Assembly: GCA_020845475.1 (NCBI GenBank)
Contig: JADLFN010000038.1
Span: 1 to 56,847 of the forward strand
Length of the DNA stretch: 56,847 bases
DNA from: Planctomycetota bacterium
Lineage (GTDB): Bacteria; Planctomycetota; UBA8742; UBA2392
Reading direction: 5' to 3'
A program made the position numbers and the translations under genes. The notes beneath the pieces were generated by a model. It saw only the letters and a list, made by a program, of their open reading frames with translations, was not told where the DNA came from and did no database searches. Shown one piece after another: positions 9,024-19,900 of this stretch. Within the stretch, counting starts at the first letter, position 1, and each line of letters opens with the position of its first letter.

Positions 9024-12000
9024 TATTTGAACTCGATAGCACTGACCCGGTTGGTGCCCGCGAAGCGTCCGTATTGCAGTGCCGCGCCGAACGCTACGAT
9101 GAACCGGTTGTTGGCCTCGTCAAAAAGCCCGCACGCGCCGGCGGCATGTTCGCCTGAGGCCCCCGCCAGCTCCTGCCAGCTGGCCTTGGGCAGGGTGACT
9201 CCCAGCGAGCGCGCCCGCGGCGTTCCCGCAATCGCGCTGATAAACCGCGAAACCTGCGGCGCGTAGGCGACGGCGCTGTCAAACACGCCCGGCGCCAGCG
9301 CCGCGTTTGCAACACCGGGGACGCTCCAGAGTCCTGTTGACACGTCAAGAGCCACCAGCTGCCCACTGGACTGCGACGCCTGGGTGTAACCGCCGTGAAC
9401 CAGCAGGCGCCCGGTTGCGGCTTCAAAGCCCGCCGTGGCGCCCATGCGCGCGTCAGGCATGGCCAGGGTGGGCAGCGCCGCCCACGCGCCATCGGGCCCG
9501 GACGTGAAGTCCAGTACATGCACGTCGCTCAAGAGCCCCGAAGAAAAATCCACACTGTCCGTGTCCTGCTTGCCGCCATAGATGAACAGGCGATTGCCCT
9601 GAAGGCATGCCGCGCTTGCCCAGCGGCCGACGGGCGCTGTGCCTGTGGGAGCGAGCAGCGACCATTGGCGCAGAGCGAGGTCAAAGGCGTGAACATCAGA
9701 GTAAAGACCCGCGCTGTCAAAGCCGCCAAACAGCAGCAGCCGGTTGCGCGCGCCGTCGAGCACCAGCGAAGCGCCGGCGCGCGCAAGGGGGGCCGTACCC
9801 GCCGGAGTAACGCGCGACCAGCTGACGCCGGGCCCGCCCGCATCATAGCGCAACACCCACAGTTCGTTTGATTCGCCATGCGGCGTGAGGCCGCCGAACA
9901 CATAACCTTCATCAAGGGAACTAACCCACGCTCCGGCGGCCCAGCGCCGCCCCTGGGGCAGGAAATCGATGGGCGAAAGCCCGCTCACACTGACCGACGC
10001 CAGTGATGCGACATTGAAATCCCAGAGGTCGCCATAGCAGCCTCTGCCGTCGCGGCCGCCAAACAGGATGGCACGCGAGCCCATGACCGCAAACGCGCCA
10101 AAGGCGCGCGCGGGCACAGTTTCTCCCGACACCGCCACACTGCCCCAACTTGCAATACCGGCCACGCTCAAGTCGAGAGAAAGCAGCGAGCCGGAGTAAC
10201 CCGCCGCTCCGCGATCGCCGCCAAACACCAGGGCCAGCGCACTGCCCGGATCATAGGCAGCCTGCGCCCCGTTGAGGAACCCCGCAGGAACGCCGCCAGT
10301 CTGCGCCTGCACCGCAAACGTCAGGGCCGGCACCGTCAACTGCCAGACATTGAGACCCGTGGCCGCCGCCAGCTCACCCGGCTCGCCCAGCAGGACGTGG
10401 CGACTGGTTCCGGCATCATACAGGTACGCACAATGCCGCGGCTCTTTGGGCCCCGAAGTCACGGCGGTTTCAATTGGCGCAATCCAGGCATTGCCCGCAA
10501 TGTCGAGCTGGTAAACGCTGTGGGTCGTTGCGCCGTCTTTGAAAATCACCAGGCGCTGATTGGCCGGGTCGTAGAACGTGAGGTACCTGTAATTTTCCGG
10601 CAGCACCGGCGCGTTGGCCATGCCTCCCACCGAAAGCGCGCTCCAGCCACTGCCGGGGAAATTCAAATCCAGCGCAAACAACTGTACCGGCGCGAGGTTG
10701 TCACCCACCACGGCGATGAGCCTGTCATTGGCATCGTCGAGCGCGGCTGAGATCGTGTTGTGATGGGCCGAAGCACCAACGGGCGCAAAGCCGCGCCAGC
10801 GATTGGTGGCAAGGTCGTAGGCCCAGACGCCGGTATCGTGTCGCGATCCTGAAGCTTCGCTCTTGCCGCCGACAATCCAGAAATAGTTGTTCAGGCTGTC
10901 TTGGATGCCCGAGGGCTGATCGCGCCCGACGGCCGCCGCGGCGATTTCAGTCCAGGCGTTGCCCGACCCCGTGATCGTGAGCGTGTACTCATCAAACACC
11001 GAGCCGTTTGCGTCGCTGGTAGCTCGCAGCACCACCGTAGTGTCCACCGCGACGTTGGGCGGAGTGTAAACGCCGCCGGCGTTGATGGCGCCTCCGCCGG
11101 AAACGACGCGCCAACTGACCGCCTGCGGAGCCCCCGCAGGGCTCACCGTTGCCACAAAGCGCACAGGAGCACCCTGGGAGGGCATGGACAGCGTGTTGGA
11201 CGCAATTGAAACGGCCACCGGCACGTCACCGGTCTGCGGCAAGAGCGTGACACTGGCCGAAGCGGAAACGCCGCCTGAAACCGCGCTCGTGGCCGTGATC
11301 AGCACCACCGTGGAAGCCACCAGCGTCGCTGGCGGGGTGTAGCGCCCCTCGGTGTCTATGGTTCCCAGTGCGGGCGATCGCGTCCACACCACCGCCGAAG
11401 AGGCATTATCGGGCAGCAGGCTGGAGAGCGCGAACTGCTGGCCCCGTCCGCCAGCAGTCAGGGTGGCCGTGGCGGGTGAAACGTCGAAACTGGTCGGCAA
11501 TGGCGCGGTCAGCGTCAGGGTGGCGCGGCCTGAAACCGCAGGCAGCGCGTTGGAGCTGGCCTCAATCTGAACCGTGATCGGGCGCGGCAGGAAGTGCGGC
11601 GCGGTGTAAAGCCCGGTGGCTGAGATTGCGCCTACCTCTGCGTCGCCGGAGCCGCGATCCTCGCCGTTGAAAACCACGCGCCAGCGCACGTTCTGCACAG
11701 TATCAGGGAACGGATTGACTTGCGCAGTCAACTGCATCGTCGCGTCGAGGGCCAGCGTGCTTGCAGTCGCGTTGACCACCACACGCTGCGGCCTCGGTGT
11801 GAGCGTCAGCGTCACGTTGCCAAACGTACCATTGACCGCCGTGGCTCGGATGGTGACCGTCGTTGAAGGCGGCATGTTCAGCGGCGCATGGTAGGTGCCG
11901 TCTGCGTCGATGCTGCCCGCGATCGGGCCTTCAACTACTTTCCAGCTCACGATTTGGGGCGCGGTGACTGGCGCAACGATGCCTGCAAAGTTCGCCTGAT

Positions 12001-13900
12001 CTCCCAGTAACACCGCCAGCGAGCCGGGCGTTACGCTCACGCTCGCAGGCGCGTCGCCCCAGTAAAGCCGGGTCTCTCCATACACGGAAGGCGCAACGGC
12101 GCTGGTGGCGCGCAGCGTTACATAGGGCCGAAACGCCGCCGGCGCCGTCGCCGGGGCCAGATAGGCCCAAAACCCGGGAAACGGAAAGAACTGGATGCTG
12201 CCGTAAGCCGGTCCTTCAACCACTGTCCAGACCACGGACTGGCTGGCGGCCGCCGGCTGTACGGAACTCGAAATCACATAGCCGGCACCAAATCCGATCG
12301 TGTTGAGCGGCGTTGAAATCACGATGCGCGCAGGGGCGGCTGCGGCGCTGTCATTGACGATGCCAACGGGCGCGCTGGTGTAAGCCGCGCCGGTCAGGGC
12401 GCCCGTCGGGAAAGTCGCCGGCAAGTCGGTGGGCGTCACACGCAACGACACATTGGCCAGGTTTGCGACCGCCACGGCCAGGTTGGTATCCCAGACCAGA
12501 ACGTTGTCTTCACCCGTGGGCGACGCGCGCAGATTGGACAGGTCAGCACTGTTGAAGTCAGCCGAAGTCAGCGCTGTGGGCGTGCCGCCCACTACCATTT
12601 CAATGTCAACACCGACTCGATCGGAGTTGGCGTCCGCAAGTTTCAACGTGACCTGAACCAGCCCTGTGCTGCCGCTGATGGAAATCGCCCGCACCTCGGG
12701 CGCGGTATTTCCAAACACGGAAAGCGGCCCAAAGCGCTGCGGAACTCCGGCCACACTATCGCGCGGCGTCATGCGCAGGTAGATGTCGCTGGCCGCCGTG
12801 GCCTGGAAGTCCACAAGGGCTTCCCATACCAGTTCGTAGCGCGAAGGCGACGGGTTGGCCACAAAGGGCCCGGCCACGCCCGGTTGCGTCTGGTTGGCGA
12901 GCGTTGCCGTGCTGAAGTTGGTGCCATCAAGCGACCACTCAACGAACACCTCGCCCGGGTCGGACTGGTCATCGGCCAGCGTGAATTCAATCCTGATCCG
13001 GTTTGCCTGTACGCTGCCGGTCAAGGGCGTCAGCACCGAAAGGCGCGGCCCGGTATTGGCCGTGTTGCGCACGCGAATCGGGCCGTAAACCACGGCTGAG
13101 CCTTCCGTTGGCTGGGCGTAGCCGCTGGGCTGGTCGCTTGGCACGAGGCGCAGGAAAACATCGCCGTCGAAATTCGGCAGCGCACTGGGCGAATTCCAGA
13201 TGAACTGGCCCGGAGTGCCTGACGAGCTGGTAAGCAGATTGAGCGGCGGGTTGCCAAAGAAATCGCTGCCCGTCGGGCTGAGATCCGTCCAGGTCTGGGC
13301 CTGGTCGATGGAATAGGCCACTGCAACGGCGCCGTTGTCGGCTGAACTGTCTGACATCGCAAACGTCACCAGGAACAATCCCGAGCTTTCCGTGCTGGAG
13401 ATGCCGGAGACCGAAGGCGCATCATTGCCAATGACGAGATTGTCAAGCTGCGCAAAGCCGCCCTGCTTTCCGTCGTTGGCCGCAGCGCGGATGCTGACGC
13501 CGCTGACCAGCGAAGTAGAGCCAAGGTCGGCCACGAAGTCCCAATTGAACACATGGGGTGTGCCACTCTTGCTTGATACCAGGCCCGTGGTGCTGTCGCC
13601 GCCCGAGCCCTGTGTGCAATTGGCAAAGGTGCCGCTGCCCACCCGGTATTGCAACGTAACATCGCAATCATCGCTCTCACTATCCAGCAAAGAGTAACGG
13701 ATCGCCGCCGGCGCATCCTCGCGGGTTACCAGGTTCAGAACCACAACCGGCGCGGAGTTCGGCTTCTTGTCTTCTTCTTTCTTGCGTGTGGCCAGCAGCC
13801 CGCCCGCCGTGCCGCCTTCCAGAGCGAGCGCAATCGGGCCGCAGCCCAATGTGAACGCGGCTCCGGTCAAAACCATTGCTATCAATGCCAGCCTGTTCAA
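9023..13900 (-). CDS. Large lipoprotein with Ig-like repeats and C-terminal kelch propeller
   Basis: A 1625-aa protein. The signal peptide ends at lipobox TLGC, giving lipidated Cys20. From about 70 to 975 come beta-sandwich repeats. The first few share a pattern ending LRVTPSD or LRMTPRD, and the later ones are of the bacterial Ig type (for example SVTPGSLAVLLGDQANF, then GSIDADGTYHAP). From about 985 to the C-terminus there are kelch-like repeats with GG doublets and conserved W and Y residues (WIVGGKSE, LLLFGGFDSAGLYSDVHAFD, FIYGGKQD), likely one or two beta-propellers. Such proteins act in adhesion or ligand binding at the cell surface, and no enzyme motif is seen. Its ATG overlaps the stop of the giant upstream gene by 4 nt (ATGA), and its own stop overlaps the kinase start by 1 nt, so the three are probably translated together. 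Confidence 0.8.
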   Translation of the reverse strand: MNRLALIAMVLTGAAFTLGCGPIALALEGGTAGGLLATRKKEEDKKPNSAPVVVLNLVTREDAPAAIRYSLLDSESDDCDVTLQYRVGSGTFANCTQGSGGDSTTGLVSSKSGTPHVFNWDFVADLGSTSLVSGVSIRAAANDGKQGGFAQLDNLVIGNDAPSVSGISSTESSGLFLVTFAMSDSSADNGAVAVAYSIDQAQTWTDLSPTGSDFFGNPPLNLLTSSSGTPGQFIWNSPSALPNFDGDVFLRLVPSDQPSGYAQPTEGSAVVYGPIRVRNTANTGPRLSVLTPLTGSVQANRIRIEFTLADDQSDPGEVFVEWSLDGTNFSTATLANQTQPGVAGPFVANPSPSRYELVWEALVDFQATAASDIYLRMTPRDSVAGVPQRFGPLSVFGNTAPEVRAISISGSTGLVQVTLKLADANSDRVGVDIEMVVGGTPTALTSADFNSADLSNLRASPTGEDNVLVWDTNLAVAVANLANVSLRVTPTDLPATFPTGALTGAAYTSAPVGIVNDSAAAAPARIVISTPLNTIGFGAGYVISSSVQPAAASQSVVWTVVEGPAYGSIQFFPFPGFWAYLAPATAPAAFRPYVTLRATSAVAPSVYGETRLYWGDAPASVSVTPGSLAVLLGDQANFAGIVAPVTAPQIVSWKVVEGPIAGSIDADGTYHAPLNMPPSTTVTIRATAVNGTFGNVTLTLTPRPQRVVVNATASTLALDATMQLTAQVNPFPDTVQNVRWRVVFNGEDRGSGDAEVGAISATGLYTAPHFLPRPITVQIEASSNALPAVSGRATLTLTAPLPTSFDVSPATATLTAGGRGQQFALSSLLPDNASSAVVWTRSPALGTIDTEGRYTPPATLVASTVVLITATSAVSGGVSASASVTLLPQTGDVPVAVSIASNTLSMPSQGAPVRFVATVSPAGAPQAVSWRVVSGGGAINAGGVYTPPNVAVDTTVVLRATSDANGSVFDEYTLTITGSGNAWTEIAAAAVGRDQPSGIQDSLNNYFWIVGGKSEASGSRHDTGVWAYDLATNRWRGFAPVGASAHHNTISAALDDANDRLIAVVGDNLAPVQLFALDLNFPGSGWSALSVGGMANAPVLPENYRYLTFYDPANQRLVIFKDGATTHSVYQLDIAGNAWIAPIETAVTSGPKEPRHCAYLYDAGTSRHVLLGEPGELAAATGLNVWQLTVPALTFAVQAQTGGVPAGFLNGAQAAYDPGSALALVFGGDRGAAGYSGSLLSLDLSVAGIASWGSVAVSGETVPARAFGAFAVMGSRAILFGGRDGRGCYGDLWDFNVASLASVSVSGLSPIDFLPQGRRWAAGAWVSSLDEGYVFGGLTPHGESNELWVLRYDAGGPGVSWSRVTPAGTAPLARAGASLVLDGARNRLLLFGGFDSAGLYSDVHAFDLALRQWSLLAPTGTAPVGRWASAACLQGNRLFIYGGKQDTDSVDFSSGLLSDVHVLDFTSGPDGAWAALPTLAMPDARMGATAGFEAATGRLLVHGGYTQASQSSGQLVALDVSTGLWSVPGVANAALAPGVFDSAVAYAPQVSRFISAIAGTPRARSLGVTLPKASWQELAGASGEHAAGACGLFDEANNRFIVAFGAALQYGRFAGTNRVSAIEFK

Positions 13901-16900
13901 GCGTGTCTCCGCCTTGTTCGGATGCAGACAAACGCACCAGCCGTCACCGCCAACCAGAGCAACGAGATTCCTTCGCCCGTGGAGCAGCCGCCATCGTCGC
14001 CTCCGCCACCGCCGCCGCCCGAGCGGGTGTCAAGCACGGTCACACGATCAGGGAGGCTGTAGGCTGAGCCGTCGGAAACGTAAAGCTCAAACACATAGGC
14101 GCCCGCGCGAGGCGGCGTGAACCGGGGTTGCGCTGGCGTGCTGAGATCGAGCACAACGGGCGGCCCGCCCACTTGAACCCAATGGTACTCCAGCGCCGAC
14201 AAAGCGCTGTCAGCGTCAAGCGCGCTGCCGGAAAGGGTTACGCTTTCGCCGCTCGTGCTCAAGTCAGCACCGGCGTCAGCCCGCGCCACGGCCCGGCCGG
14301 CCGGATTGATCGTGACGTCATAGGTGTCCACGCAGAACGAAACAACGCGAACGGCCGTCAGCCCTGCGCTGTCCGTCACCGCCAGCTCGAATACATAGGT
14401 GCCGGATGTGACGGGAACTACCGTAGCCGCGCTGGACGCAAAGCCCGCGATGGTGACCGCAGGTCCGCGGAGTTGGCGCCACACAAAGCTCAAGGCAGAT
14501 CCGGTGCTCGCGCTGCCATCGAGGTCAATACCCGGGTTCGTGGCGGAATTTTCAACGCCGACGCCGGGAATGAACCACACATGCGCATCTCCGTCCGCAT
14601 CGTCGGCGCTTGCCAGCGCGGCTGACGCAACCGGCGCGCTTGCTGCCGCCGCCGCAACGACAAACGTCAGATCCGCGCTGAGTCCATGGCCGCCATTGGC
14701 GTCCGTGGCCTCCAGTCGCAGGGCATACACACCGGGCGCAACCGGTGCGAGATCCATCGTAGCCGCAGCCGGATCAAGAATGGAAAGCAACTGCGGGCCG
14801 GCAAGCTGGCGCCAGTTCAGGGTGACAGCATCGCCGTCAGCGTCCGTGGCCGACCCGGCGAGGGTAATCACCTCGCCCACGTTGATGAACGTGTTGCTGT
14901 CGGTGTCCGCGAAGCTCAGGGATGCCGACGCGCGCGGCAGGCGGTTGAAGGTCGCGGCGCGCAGGTCATGGGCGATCACGCGCACGCGCACTTCAGGCGA
15001 AACCAGATTGTCGTCATCGATCACACGCAAGCCGAACTCATAAACGCCCGCGATGTCTGCAACGAACGCCGCAGTGGCGGAAGCCGCGCCGGTGGGCAGT
15101 GCGGTGGAACCCGCAGGGCGCGAAATGGGCCGCCATTGCCAGGCCACGATGGTGCCGTCTCCGTCTTCTGACCCGAGACTGGACAGCGCCACGCTCTGCC
15201 CCACGATGGAGGTAAGGTCGGGCCCGGCTTCCGCAGACGGGGGCAACACGCCCGGCGCGAGCACCAGGACATCAACGCTGTCCACGGAAGGCGTCGCTGC
15301 TCCAAGACCGATGGGGTCGAACACGGTCAACTGAAACCTGTAAACGCCGGGCACGATGCTCGCCCCCAGCACGTTCAGTGCCGTGGACAACTGCGAGGGC
15401 GTGGCCAACACGAGGTTGCCGGAAGCGGGGCTGGAAACGAGCGACCATGTGATGAACAGGGTGTCACCGTTGACGTCCAGTGCGCTTCCCGAAAGGCCCA
15501 CGGCGGTGTCGCCCGCGACAATATCGTTGCGGTCGAACGTCAGGGTGGCGCCGGCTTCCACCACCGGAAGCGTATTGAGCAACACCACGGTCACCGTGTC
15601 ATCGGCTGAATTGCTGCCCGATGAAACAGTAACCCGGAAGACGTAAGACGCTGCCACCTGCGCAAAGAACGTGGGCGTGGCCGTGTTCGCGTTGTTGAGC
15701 GTGACAACCGGCCCCGAATCCTGTGTCCAGGCGTATGTTCGGTTCACCCCGGTCGAGGCCGATGCATCCAGGCGCACCTGTTGCGGGAGCGAAATGGTTC
15801 GATCCGTGCCGGCGTTGGCAATCAACGGGGTGATGGTCGTGTTCACTGTGAAATTCGCGTTGGCAACAAGAGCAGGGGGATTTCCCGCCAGGTCGCTCAC
15901 GTTGCCGATCACGACGCTCGCTGTGCCCGTGGTCGGGTTGATCACGTTGAGCACAAACGTGTAAGTGCTCTGGCCGGCGCTGCCCGTCATGGGTGTGGCC
16001 AAAACAGCGGGCGTGCCGCTGAGGCCGGAAATCGCGATGCTCGGAACCGTGGGTGAAGGCTCACTGAGCGAAAGCGTGATTGTCAGGTTGCCCGCCCCCA
16101 CCGCGGAGCTGGGCTGGTCATAAAGCAGCGCGGCTGTGGGCGCGGTGTCATCGATGTTCACCAGCACGGGAGTGGTGGCCGTGTTCAGGGCCGCGTCGCG
16201 CGCGCGCACAACAATGGGAATGTTGCTGCCTTGAATCAAAGTGGCGGAGGATAGCGCAGCGGAGGTAAGGCTGTAGGTGCCATTGCCATTGTCCGTGAAG
16301 GCAACCTGGGTGCCCAGGGCGCTGTCCACGACGCTGAGATTTGCGGTAACGTTAAGCCCGGTTTCATTGAGCGTTGCCAGCAGCGAGATTGTGTCGCCCG
16401 AGCGATAGTAGTTGTCCGTGTCGGTGACGATGACGGTGGCGAACTGCGGGTTGGTCGTATCGGTCTTGAACGTGTTGTTGCTCGCGGGCACAAGCGCGTT
16501 TCCGCGCAGATCGGTGGGCCGGCCCACGATTGTAACCACGTTGATGCCGTCGATGTTGACCGTGCCGTCGGCAAAGCTCACGGTCCAGTCGAAGCGCCAG
16601 ATGCGCGTGCTGCCGCCGACGGAAACCATGTTGGTGGCGGGAAGATCGTTGAGGCCGGGCTGGTTGATGGCAATCGTCGGTATGATCGGCTGCGTATCCG
16701 TGAATGTGGCGGTAATCGTAAGCGTGCCCACCGCAACCGCATTGGGGTTGACCGCCGAATATGCCAGCGTCAGGCCGGGCGCAAAAATGTCGCTCGTGCC
16801 TGTGGCCACCGCCACGGCGGGCGAAGTCGCGTCGGGGTTGCCCGCAGGATCGGTGACGCTCGCCTGCGGGTTCAGAGTCTTGCCGACGGCCGTAGCCGAC

Positions 16901-19900
16901 CCGCTGCCCAGCGTGATGCGCAGTTCCTTGTTGCCCGCGACAAACTGCGCGCTTGCATCCGGCCCGAACGTTCCGCCGCCCGAGATTGCCAGCGCTGTGT
17001 CAAGTTCTCCCGCGGTGTTGACCAGCGGCATCGTCGCCGCGTTGATCGCTTCGCTGAAGTAAACGTGCAGCACGTCGCCGGGCGAAGCGTTGCCGTTGTT
17101 GTCGCGGTCGTCCAGCCGTGTCAACACCAGGCGCGGGGAGATGTTGTCCACGACAGTCAGGGTTTGCGCCGTGACCGCAGCACTGTTGCCCGAGAGATCC
17201 GTGACGCCGGACAACGTGATCGCCTCAGCGCCCGAGATCGTCAATCCCGCCACCAGCGTCACGATCACCAGCCGCGAATCCGTCGCCAAGCCCTGGTCGT
17301 CGCCGGATGAAACGATGTTGGGCGTGCCGTAGGAAAGGCCCGCCGGGCTCAAGGCCGTGTCGGCCGAAGTGCCGCCCGCGAAAATGCGGTCGTTGATCGC
17401 CTCGTTGAACAGGAACAGGTACTGGTCGCCGGGCGTGGGCGTGCCCGAACCATCGCTGTCATTGAAGCTGATCGATACGAGCGCGGGCGCCGCCACGTCG
17501 GTGGACGTAATGGCTTGTGCCGGCACGGCGACCATTACGTTGTTGGAAACGTCCTGCACGTTCGCAATCGCCAGCGTATCGAGCGAGCTTACGGCAAAAT
17601 CCGGCAGAACCAGATCCACCTGTGAAGCGGTAGGCTGTGTAATGCTTGAAGGGTGCAAGCCGGCAAAACTGAGCGTGAAGTTGGTGAGCACCAAGGCCGT
17701 GGACGGCTTGAGCGGTTCGGAGAAACTCACACGGATCGTGCGCCCGCGCGGATCAGCCCCCAGCAGCAATTGGGCGCCGGTCACGGTGGGCGGCGTGACA
17801 TCACCCAGCGAGAAATTGGCGGTGGTGACATTGGCGGAGGTCAGGACGCCCGTTGCGTTATCAGTGAAAGTCAGGTTGATGCTCGCCGCCGCCGGCAAGC
17901 CCAGGCGCACCTGGTTGGCGCCGGTCAGGCTGACCACGCCATTGACTGCGGCAATCGGAAACGCCGGCGCCTGTACGCTGCCCGCATCACTGCGCGTCAT
18001 GTTCACGATGCTGTCGGAGACATTGACGTCCGTGTTGCCGTTGATGTCGGTGTAGGCCACGACCACGTCAAAATCGACGCCCACCGTCTGGCTTGCGCCC
18101 GGCTGCGTCTTCACTGTCAGGCGCGTGGCCAGCACGCTGTAACTCAGGCCCGCGCCGTTGTTGGTACTGGAAGCAGAAAAACTGGTGCTGGCGCCGCCGG
18201 TAGTGATGCCGCTGTTCGCCAACGCCAGCACGAAACTGCTGTTGTCCGGCGTGAGCGCAGGCGCGGCTGCAAGCTGCACACTCAGCGTGAAATCCTGCGA
18301 GCCGCCGTTAGGCACATTGATGGAGAGCCCCGTAAACGTGATCGTGGTGGTGGTCGCACTGCCCACGACGTTGCTGACGGCGGGTCCATTGAGGCGCCAG
18401 GCGTGTTCGGCCGCATTGGCCGTGCCGCTGACGTTGACCACGATCTGGGAGACGATGGTCGGCAGGCCATCGGAGGTGCCGAAATCCCGCAGCCTGAAAT
18501 CAAACACGTTGACGAAACCCGCGGCGACAGAGCTGATGCTCGAAGGCTCGGCAAGGGGGCCCGCTTGAACCTGCGAGTTGGCGTCGTTGAGGTCGGTCAG
18601 GTCAAAGGGCGAGATGTTGACGGCACCGACGCTCAAGCCGGGCCCGTTGTCAGTGAATGTCAGAGTTCCGCCTAGCGCGCCCGGCGCTTGCAGGCGCAAA
18701 TTATTCGCGCCGAAATCGCACAGGCCATTGACCGGCGCGCGCGTTCCATTGGTCACCGCACCGCCGCCGGTCCAGCTCACGCTGACACTTTCCGGCGAGC
18801 CATTGGGGTTGAGGTCGCGGTTGCCCAGCGCGTCGGCGTATTGAACGCTGACGGCAATCGTGGAATTCACGGTCGCAGAGCTGGGCGGCGCGCCCACGAA
18901 TTGCAATTGCGTAGCCACGACCTGAACCTGTGTGTTCGTGGCGTTATTGACCGTCTGCGAAGCGCCCAGCGATGTGCTGCCGCCCGCGGTGGTGAAACTC
19001 GAAGTCGTCACTTGGATGTCGATGGTCTTGTTGTCCAGCGTCGCCGATGCGCCCGTGACCTGCGCGCGCAACGTGAGCGTGCCCGTTGCGCCATCGGCCA
19101 CCGAGATCAGCGGTGCACCGCCAAAGCTCACCGTGGTTGCAGTCGTGCCGATGGGCGTGAACGTGGAAGTGCCATTGAAGAGCTGCCAGTTGAACTGGGC
19201 CGTGTTGTCACTGCCGCCCGATACCGTCACCGTGTACGTCACGGCATTGACGGTGGTAGGCAGGCCGTCGGAGGTGCCGAGATCACTAATCAGCACGCTG
19301 AACACAGCTGTCAGAGAAGCCGCGCTCGACAACGTGGCCGGTGAAGCCGGGCTTTCACCAATCGTGCTGTTGGCGTCATTGCCGGCAGTCAACAGGAAGG
19401 TGCTGGTGTTTTTGGGCGAGCCGCTGAAATTGAAGCCGCCCGTCGAGAAATCCGTGAACGTCAGGCGCAGCGACCCGGACAAATTGCCCGGCAGGCCCAG
19501 CGTAACATTGAAAGTCGCCAGGCCCGCGACGGCTGCGCCATTGGCGGGACTGGGCAGTGTAATGAGGCCGGCGTCGTTTCGGGCCACGCTCATGGTGTCG
19601 CTGGCGTTGAGGTCGCGGTTGCCCTGCGCATCGGCGTATTGCACCGTCACCTGAAACGAGACGCCCACCGACTCCGAAGCGCCTGGCTGCTGCACAATCT
19701 GGATCTGGGTTGCCGTCACCGCGATGGTGGTTGTGGCCGCCTTGGTGACGCTCTGCGACGCTGCCACCGACGTTCCGCTGGCCGAGGTCGAAATGCCCGC
19801 CGAAGTCACGTTCACGCCCAGCGTCTTGTTATCAATCGTGGCCGATGCGGCGTTGACCTGTGCGCGCAACGTCAGCGTGCCCGCACCGCCGTTGACCACG

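Noticed and set aside
17653..18675. A 340-codon plus-strand frame opposite the giant surface gene
   Set aside because: Shadow of the repeat-rich coding strand; similar frames recur in each repeat unit.
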